Origin: Lampris incognitus
Taxonomy: Eukaryota > Chordata > Actinopteri > Lampriformes > Lampridae
Assembly: GCF_029633865.1 (NCBI RefSeq)
Contig: NC_079211.1
Location: 147,242,543-147,306,542, forward strand
Direction: 5' to 3'
DNA length: 64,000 nt
How positions within the stretch are numbered: the stretch's first letter is position 1; each line of letters opens with the position of its first letter. The position numbers and the translations under genes are program-made. Positions 50,801 through 61,070 of this stretch are shown one piece after another. The notes below the pieces were generated by a model. The model was not told where the DNA came from. It searched no databases and saw only the letters and a list, made by a program, of their open reading frames with translations.

Positions 50801-51825
50801 TGGGGGTTGGTAGAAGATATGGGTCTTTTTTATGTTAATGACCAGGCCCAACTGCTTGTATACCTTTGCAAAGGCATCCAGTATGCTCTGTAGTTCCTCT
50901 TCTATTAGGGACACTAAGGCGTTGTCATCGGCATACTGCAGCTCTATAATGGATGTGGTGGTGGTTTTACCTTTAGCCCTGAATGTTAATATTCAGAAGA
51001 TTCCCCTCAGTCCTGTACATGATTTTGACTCCCTGAGGCAGATTGGGACCCGTGAGGTGGAGGATGGTAACAGTGAAGACAGAGAACAGGATTGGGGCAA
51101 TGACACAGCCTTGTTTAACGCCTGTGTGGACCTTGAAGGACTCTGTCTCGTCTCCATAACTGCTGAATACTCTAGCTGACATATGTCGTAATCATAGTAC
51201 TCTGATATATTTGTCAGGGCAGCCTATTTTTGACAGAATCAAAAGCTTTGTTTGAGTCTATGAAGGCCATATACAGTGGTTGATTCTGTTCCTGGGCTTT
51301 TTCTTGGAGTTGGCGGGCAATAAAAATCATGTCCGCGGTGCCGCTTTTGGGATGAAAATTGCTGTTGATTTTCATCTTCCTGATGGCATCCTGGACTTCT
51401 CTTAAACTAGGTGGTGCTGCCATGTCCTCCTCTTTGGGTTGTTGAGGGAGCTGTTGGAGGGCATCCATCTCAGGGCTAGAGTCCTGGTTTAAAAAGTCCT
51501 GGTAGTGCTCTTTCCACCTCCCTTTGATTGACTCATCTGTTAGTAGTGCGTGCCCATCTTTGGAGCGAAGGGGGGTTAGACGGCAGTGGCTGGGACCATA
51601 TACTGCTTTAGTAGCATTGAAGGAGCCTGTGGTATCCCCAGCAGCTGCAAGGTGCTGGATCTCAAGGGCCTTCTTCGTCAAGGACACACGCAGTCATGCA
51701 CAGGGGTGCGGTGTGTTTGAACGTTTTCAAGGGGCCCTGACTCAAAGTGTTTCTTAAAAATGTAAAAATTTATAGTTTTCATTCTTAAGTAATCATTGTC
51801 GCTCTCGTTCTCTTTCTATATCTAA

Positions 51826-51866
<41 letters not shown>

Positions 51867-54443
51867 GGGATTTCTCCCCAGCTCTCTTTAACAGTGTTCC
51901 CATCTTGCCTGGGTCTTCCATGCCCACCCCTCAGCTAAGCTCTGATTCCAGCCAGGGACAGGCCTCCTCTCTGGGGCTGAGGCCAGGCCAGGACCCCCTC
52001 CTCACCTCCCCTCCACCCACTGGCACCCCCAAGGTCCTGGAGGACAACAATGATGGGTACCTTTTTTTTTCTTCTATATCCTGTTTGTTTTTTCAAGGTG
52101 GTACCCACCAGCGCCTGCCACATTGCGCTGCTATTCGTGAATCTTGTGTCTTGTCTCCGTCCGCCAGGGTGAAGCCCAGCCTCCTGTTGAACACCGCCTC
52201 CAAGATGGAGCCGATGAAAGCCCTGGACTCCAGATTCACAGAGAGGTCGAAGGCCACACCAGGAGTCACTACCGCTATCTCGTCCGCCGTGGGGCTCACG
52301 CCGCTGGACAGGTGCATAGAAGATTTGCATGATTCAATTTGAAATTCTGGTGGCAGTTAAAACTACAGTCCTGAAGATCATTCTTTCAGTTTGGCTGTCT
52401 GTCCGCTATGTAGATGGTTGTATGGTGAGTGTTGTTTGAACTCCATTCAAAATGAATGAGAGTCACCAGTGCTGTTGTGTCGGCACCTTCCTCACCGCCA
52501 AAGAAACAAACCTTGTTCTACTTGCCCAGGAAACGCTGTCCTTCTCTCCACATGCTTACTTTGTATTGTGTGTACAGTCACCGTACAGTCTTTTTATCAG
52601 GGATGGGCAACATGATCCATAAAGGACTCGTGTGGGTGCAGGTCTTTGTTCCAACCAAGCAGTTACACAACTGAGTCTACAAGTCATGGTCCTTAGCAAA
52701 GACTCTTGGTTGACAGTAGAATCAGGTGTGTAACTGCTTGGTTGGAACAATGACCTGCACCCACACCGGCCCTTTCTGGATCATGCCCATCCCTGCTTTA
52801 GATGACTTAAAGTAAGATGATAGGGGGCGTCCGGGTAGCGTAGCGGTCTATTCCATTGCCTACCAACACGGGGGTCGCCAGTCGAATCCCCGTGTTACCT
52901 CCGGCTTGGTCGGGCGTCCTGACAGACACAATTGGCCGTGTCTGCGGGTGAGAAGCCGGATGTGGGTATGTGTCCTGGTCGCTGCAATAGCACCTCCTCT
53001 GGTTGGTCGGGGCGCCTGTTTGGAGGGGAGGGGGAACTGGGGGGAATAGCATGATTCTCCCACGCGCTACGTCCCCCTGGTGAAACTCCTCACTGTCAGG
53101 TGATTGAAGCAGCTGGCGACTCCACATGTGTCGGAGGAGGCATGTGGTAGTCTGCAGCCCTCCCCGGATCAGCAGGGGGGTAGAGCAGCGACCAGGACGG
53201 CTCGGAAGAGTCGGGTAATGGACTGGTACAATTGGGGAGAAAAGGGGGGGGGGGGGATCCAAAAAAAAAAGAAAAGAAAGTAAGACGATACTAAAACGAC
53301 AGTCAAACATGAGGTGTAAGAACTGTCTTCGTCTTGTCTGTTGCTCCTACAGGGCGAAGGATACCTCCCTTGTCCATAAAGATGTGAAAAACAAGGAGGA
53401 CACCAGCAGCGACAGTGAAGACAAGATGGCCACCATCAACAAGAATCTGTCATTCACCAAGAGGAAGGCGGAGCTCATGATGGACGGAGGAGAGGTGGTG
53501 GAGAAGAGGAAGAAGGGGAGACCCAGGAAAGACAAGATGCCAATAACCATTTCTCAACCCTACTCTCAGGTAGAGAGGTAGAAATCAATAGGGTGTCTGT
53601 TGGGGGGGGGGGGGGGGCGTGGACGGATGAGGGAAAGATGAGTGGGTTACTCGGGTGAGGAGGGGTGGTGCCAACTTGAGAGTGTAGAGGGATGAAGGGA
53701 GAAAAAGGAAAGAAACAGAAAAACGCAAATATCGAAATCGAAAAGATAGGTGAACGGATGGAAAGTCCCTCCATCAGATGGTGTCTCTCTCTCTCTCTCT
53801 CTCTCGCTTTCTCTGTTCCCCCCCCCCTTTTTTTTCTCCCCAATTTAACCTGGCCAATCAACCTGCTCTCTGAGCTGTCCCGGTCGCTGCTCCACCCCCT
53901 CTGCCGATATGGGGAGGGCTGCAGACTACCACATGCCTCCTCCAATACATGTGGAGTCACCAGCCGCTTCTTTTCACCTGACAGTGAGGAGCTTCACCAG
54001 GGGGACGTAGCGTGTGGGAGGATCACGCTATTCACTCCAGTTCCCCCTCCCCCCTGAACAGGCACCCAACCGACCAGAGGAGGCGCTAGTGCAGCGACCA
54101 GAACACATACTCACATCCGGTTTCCCACCTGCAGACACGGCCAATTGGGTCTGTAGGGACGCTTGACCGAGCCGGGGGGTAACACGGGGATTTGATCCAG
54201 TGATCCCCGTGTTGGTAGGCAATGGAATAGACCACCACACCACCCGGACGCCCTAATTCTGCGGGGGTTTTTAATTTCAGTGAAAAATTGGACAAAGAAT
54301 TGATTAAAGGTTTCTCTCTCTGTCTCTCAGGTGATTCCTCCATCAGACAGGGAGCCCAGTAGAGTTTCAGTTCATCCAGCTCCTGTTCTCAAACTACCGA
54401 CACCCAGCACGCAGAAAGCGTTCAGCCTACAGGTACTGTTAAT

Positions 54444-54476
<33 letters not shown>

Positions 54477-54706
54477 TTAAACCAAACTGGATCAGACATT
54501 TCAGATGCACAGTAACAAAACGGAGCAGTGCAGTAACGGGTCGACGTGTGTTTGGGTAGGTGAGCATGGAGCCCTCGGTGTTCCTGGAGGTTGAGAACGA
54601 CGTGTCCATGGTCGGGGGGTCCAGGCTCAGCCAGTTGAAATGTTCCAGAGGAGGGAAGGACTGGGAGACCGTCCTACCCAGTCCTGTACTCACGGCTGCT
54701 GGGAGC

Positions 54707-54777
<71 letters not shown>

Positions 54778-57700
54778 CATCTTAATGTGTGTGATTTTGT
54801 CTTCATGCGTGCTCAGTAAGGTAAGGAAGGAAATCACAGAAAGTTGAATCAGTTCATCTGGACCTGGTGGTTTGTGATTTTGTTTTTTTAGGAATCGGGA
54901 ACAATTTATTGTCGTCTCATTTGTGTACTTGCGTACACAAAAGAGACGAAATTTTGTTTCTCCCAGCCCACAGCAGTGCAACACAAAAGACAAAAACCTC
55001 CCAAAAACAACACCACCAAAACATACAAAACCAGAGAACAAAGCAAAAAAAAAAATAAAAAATACACGGTTAACAACACAATCCACTCAGTGCAACACAA
55101 TTCAAAAATTTCACCGTCCAGAGAACGAACGCCAGCCAGGGTGACTGTCGGGACTGCTGGCCTGCATGGGCTAGCAGTTAGCTTAGCCTGCCCCGCTTCC
55201 ACGTCCTGTCAGACCGCCGTCGGTGTTTCCTCTTCAGGCGCAGCTCCAGTCAGGGCTGTGGTCCTTGAAGCCCACAGGATGCAGCAGACCAGGCTCCCTC
55301 AGCCGACCCAGCGCCAGCTCTCCCAGCCAGACACCTTCCACACGCCTCCCCCGCACGCCACACCACGCCACAAACGCAGACGCAGACAAAAACACTGCGT
55401 GGGCTAGCACTTAGCTTAGCCTGCCCCGCTCTCCCAGCCGATCCAACACCAGCGCCCCCAGCCACTAAACGAAATCGACGATCACAGACATAAATAAATC
55501 CTTGTAAAAGTTCAACTCAGATGTGGACGTGGACAAAGACACTGCATAGTCGACACTGGGTGAGGCCGCCATCTTCCCACACGGGAAGCTAGGGACGTTA
55601 TTGTGTCTGTCTTTTGTGTGCGTGTGGCTTTTTATGTTTGTTTGTTTTTTTATTGGACCTTATTTCATGACTGCTGTGTTTTCACACAGCTAGCAACTCC
55701 AGAAACCATTCGCTTTGAATCCCCACGTCGTCTGTGACCACAAAAATGTCCAACACCCCGACTGGTCCAGCTGGCAGTCATGATGACCGGTGGTGTAATG
55801 TGTTGATTGGTGAAGTTTGAAGTCTTCCTGGCGATACATCAAGATGTGTTCAAGTTCCCCATTGTTTCATTCACTTGTTCATCCATTCATGTGTTCATAA
55901 CCTCTTCCACAGTGACGTCATCACAGTGGCGTGTGAGGACGGGATGTTGTCGGTGTTCTCCTCCTGTGGCCGTCGGCTACTTCCTGCCATCCAGCTGGCC
56001 ACGCCCGTGTCAGCTCTGCACTGCTCAGGACACTACGTGATGGCTTTGACCGCGGGGGCCATGCTGTTTGTCTGGTCAGTATTGTCTTGGAAAAACATTT
56101 GACTTTTTAGTTTGCAGTTTTATGTTTCTCTGTTGTTGTCCTTACTTATTCTGTAAGAACGAGTGAAAATTCGTGGGCGTCCGGGTAGAGTAGCAGTCTA
56201 TTCTGTCGCCTGGGGGTGGGTAAATCCACAAACAGCAAAACAATTCCCAAAACTGTGCTTTATTGGTCCTATATATGTTAGTGTTATGACCAAGACAATG
56301 GCTGCCCACTGCTCCTACAGGATGGGTTAAATGTAGAGGAGGAATTTTGTTGTGCGCTTGCTCACAATGACAGTGACTTTCTTTCTTTTGTATGTAAAGC
56401 TTTGTGGTACCCAAACAGCTTTATTGTCTATCACTGTTCTGGTCCACGGTTTTATTCACCGTTACACACATTTTGTACTTGTACGTTTCTGTTAAAGAAA
56501 GCTTTTCGGGCCGCTCACATTTAAGTCTCGATACCCGGTAGGACTCTTGTTTTGTTACACGAATATCCACGAGAAAGCTCCTCGCCAGTCACTGTCACTC
56601 AGGTGTTATTACAGTGAAGAGCAATATGTTAGCAGGACAATCTTGTGTAGTGATGAATCTTCAAAGGAAATCTGATTTCTGATCTGCACATTTGATTTGG
56701 AAAAGGTTTAATGCCGGATGCCCTCCCTGACACAACCCTCCCCATTTATCCGGGCTTGGGGGCCGGTACTAATGGTGTGTTCACACCAAACCTCAAGCAG
56801 TTTTTTCGCGTACTGAGATTATTCGCATGTGTTCACGTGTGTTCGCGCCACGCAACACGAATGGCGCGAATAACGCGGCACAAATTTCGTATCATTCGCG
56901 CGAGTTGAAAATATTCAACTTGAGCGAGACAGTCGCGCGACGCTGTGTCGAGAAAGCCTCTCAGCGAATCTCAATCTCCTCCCCTCTTTTCTGGAAGAGA
57001 ATTCACAGGTTCGCGTACTCGATCCTGCGGCCAAACTCACGTGAGTAACGCGAATAAAAACAAATGAGCCCACAATCAAACTCGCCACACGTAAAGCGAG
57101 GCGAAAATTCCCTTCACATTTGGTGTGAACACGCCATAAGAATGCACCGGCTTGTGCATCCTCAGTGGCTGGGTTAACTGTAGCAGTAGTAGTAGTAGTA
57201 GTAGTAGTAGTAGGTGTATCTTCAAAGGACTGTCGTCATTTTTACCTTGACAATTTTCAGTCTGTAGCCATAAAAGTACATTTGTTTTTTTTTTTGTTTT
57301 TTTTTTTTTCGTCTTAAAATATCCTTTGCATATTTTACATCAGCATTTTTCAGGGATCCTTTTAGTCCTCTCACCGTTTTCACCGTCGCTCTGTCATCTA
57401 TAGGGACGTCCAGAAACAGACGGCGCTGGTGAAAAATGAATCCCTGCAGACCATCTTATCAGGTGAGATGATGACACCGGCCACAATACATTTGACATCT
57501 GTCCTTTCATGAAAATAATCCACATTCACTGTGAATTTTGAGGCATTAGCAGCCCTGGCTGATATGTATTTGTCATATTAGGCTTCAGGAAGGTAGAAAT
57601 ATTATACAGAGAACCTTTTTAAAGGACCATTTCATCAGAATAATGTTTATTGGCCATGTAGGTTTGCACATACATGGAATTTGACTCTGGTTTTGTGGCT

Positions 57701-60700
57701 CTCAGTGCACTTAACATAGAATAACAACACAACAATCTTCAGATATGTACACACGGATTGACTTATACAGGTGAAATAAGAGGTGATAAAGTGCAGTGGT
57801 GCAGAGAATATATTTGACATTTCTATTTTTCATTTTTATGTTTCTCTGTTTCTGTCCATACTTATTCTGTAAGAATGAGTGAAAATTCATGAGCATCTGG
57901 GTAGCGTAGCAGTCTATTCTATTGCCTACCAACACGGGGATCGCCAGTTTGAATCCTCGTGTTACCTCTGTCTTGGTCGGGCATCCCTATAGACACAGTT
58001 GGCCGTGTCTGCGCGTGGGAAGCCGGATGTAGGTATGTGTCCTGGTTGCTGCATTACCACCTCCTCTGGTCGGTCGGGGTGCCTGTTCGGGAGGGAGGGG
58101 GACCTGGGGGGAATAGTATGATCTTCCCACACGCTATGTCCCCCTGGTGAAACTCCTCACTGTCAGGTGAAAAGAGGCAGCTGGTGACTCCACATGTATC
58201 GGAGGAGGCATGTAGTAGTCTGCAGCCCTCTCCGGATCAGCAGAGGGGGTGGAGCAGCGACGGACAGCTCGGAAGTGTGGGATAATTGGCCGGATACAAT
58301 TGGGAAGGAAAAGGGGGGTGAAAAGAAAAAAATAGAAATAAAAAATATACAATAACCTGGTTAGATGAGGGTGAGCACCCTTTCATAATTGGGGATGTGG
58401 CCGAGTTCAGAATTAACCAATCACATTCAAACTCCAGGGCGAATAGTGCTGAGAAGATATGGAAAATATCCCGATAATCTGGGAATTTTACATGATTTCG
58501 ATGAATATCACCTTTAATCTGTCTTCCTCTCAGATTTCCTGAGTGGTAAAAAAATACAAAAATATGAGTGGACTTTAAAGGTACATAATCTGTAATGTTA
58601 TGCACCACCTCGGCTATGTGTGACAACACAACAACATTGTAAATTTGTTTGGGAAATGGAGACAACTGAAAGCCTTTACAAGGAATTGAAAGTTAGAAGC
58701 ATCAGCTGGTTTTCTCATTTGCAAGGAATAAAGGAAACGGTGTTTACGAAGTCTGACCAACACGACGGCAGAAGTGAGGCGGACCGCCTCTGTGTGCATC
58801 AGTTCTGGATTGTACCTAAATAAATAATAAATAAAGCCGGGAATGGTTTTGTTAATATTTAGCGTCTTTTGTAGGTGCAGACACCACTGTGTCCCAGTCA
58901 CTTCTGACCCAGCAGGGAGTTCCTGTCATCGGCCTCTCCAACGGGAAGTCCTACTGCTTCAGCTCCTCGTTAGAGACATGGTAAGATAACACAACACAAT
59001 GAGGCTGTAGACAAGGGGATCCTCTGTCCCCATTCTTACTGATCATGGCATTAGAACCGCTGGCAGTTGCAGTAAGAAACCAAAACAACATTTCAGGAAT
59101 AGTCACAGGACAGCAGGAGCATCATCTGGCTTTAGATGTGGATAATGCCATTGTCTTCCTCAAACGTATGGGAAATTCTATCCCTGCCCTGATGGATCAG
59201 ATTAAGACATTTGGAAAGATCTCAGGCTATAAGATAATCAAATCTAAAACCTCGTTTATGCTACATAAGAATGCAGAAAGGAAAAACTCGCCTGAAGAAG
59301 CTGTTTAACTCAGCGTTGTTGATTGTTTCACTTACTTGGGCATTCAAATTTTACCATGTCTTGAGAATATTGTAGATGCTAACTAGAGACCAGGGGTCCA
59401 TGAAATCTCAAATGCAGTAGATAGATGGACATCTATACCAATCTCTTTAATAGGGAAAATAAATGTCCTCAAAATGAATGCACTTCCTAATACTAAAAAA
59501 CCCTTGTTAAAAACACGATTGGTGTGTTATCAACAAGGCAGAAATCAGATAGGGGAAATCAGGAACAGCAACACTTTATTTGTCATTTCACTTCGTGCAC
59601 TTGCGTACATGAAATGATACGAAAGGCTGTTTCCTCCAGCCCACAGCAGTACAACACAAACACAAAAACACATCCAAAAACTACAAGAACACACATATCC
59701 AATCTAACATATACGTGTATCGCCTCTCTCGCACTCTTTAGCCCAGTATGCAGAAATGACCCCCCCCCCCCCATGAAGTTCTGTTGTGGGATTCAAAACT
59801 TGGGCTGAAAAGGGACCACAAAAAATAGGAGAATTATACAATCCTGACAGTAAACATCTGATGTCATTTGAAGAAATAGCTAATAAATATAGCATACCCC
59901 GCAGTCAGTTGTTCACATTGTGTTTCTAGGACAGAGCAATGAACTTCGTGAAGGAAATGACGCGACCAACACACGTCATAAATAGTGACACGACGCACAA
60001 ATTACAGTCGGTCATTTTGACCGGTCATGGTCGTTTGAGGTAGATCTTATCATAACATTTTTTAATTTTTTTTGTGTGTCTAGTTGATCTAAAACTCATT
60101 TAAATGCAACTATATGCAATTTTAAGAGCATTCGGGGAGCAGCAGGTCTGTATCTTTTCTTTTTTTTCCCCCACAAAGTTATTAAACTTTCAAAATCCAA
60201 AATTGTTAAAATGACCGCCTTGGTCGTTCTTGTCCAAATGGGTTGGCTTGTTTGAGTGGACTGAGACAGACATCACGGACACTGATGCTGTAAACTGAAC
60301 TTTCATTTCTTATCGTCGGTGCGTGAGCAGTATGAGGGGGTAGGAGTGAAGTTCTCGACTTCTCCTGACCCCATGTGACCGTGAACGTTATTATTTGAGT
60401 TGCTTATTTGGCGCCTATATGTTGCTGATGATGTTTATTTTATTTTTTTATTGTTTGTGTAGTTTTCTTTTAACATGTTCAGTAAAGTTGATTGATTGAG
60501 TAATCGATTAGAGACATGGTAAGACCAGACTGACCTCTGGTTAGACATGGTAAGACCAGACTGACCTCTGCTTAGACATGGTAAGACCAGACTGACCTCT
60601 GGTTAGACATGGTAAGACCAGACTGACCTCTGCTTAGACATGGTAAGACCAGACTGACCTCTGGTTAAACATGGTAAGACCAGACTGACCTCTGGTTAGA

Positions 60701-61030
60701 CATGGTAAGACCAGACTGACCTCTGGTTAAACATGGTAAGACCAGACTGACCTCTGGTTAAACATGGTAAGACCAGACTGACCTCTGGTTAGACATGGTA
60801 AGACCAGACTGACCTCTGGTGGCCTTTGAACTGTTGATGCCGATGAACGAAAAGCTGCCTTTTAGTCAAACCCTGAGACTTGGGGTCAGAAAATACTTCA
60901 CGTGGGGACCCCCGGTGGCTCACCTGGTAGAATGGTACCACGTAAGCATGGGTCCTTACTGCAGTGGGCTGGGTTCGAATCCGGCCCGGGCCTTTTGCTG
61001 CATGTCATCCCCTCTCTCCCCCCTGCCTTT

Positions 61031-61070
<40 letters not shown>

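Noticed and set aside
60508-60819. CRISPR-like or clustered binding-site array
   Set aside because: Ten contiguous near-identical units without spacers; minisatellite.
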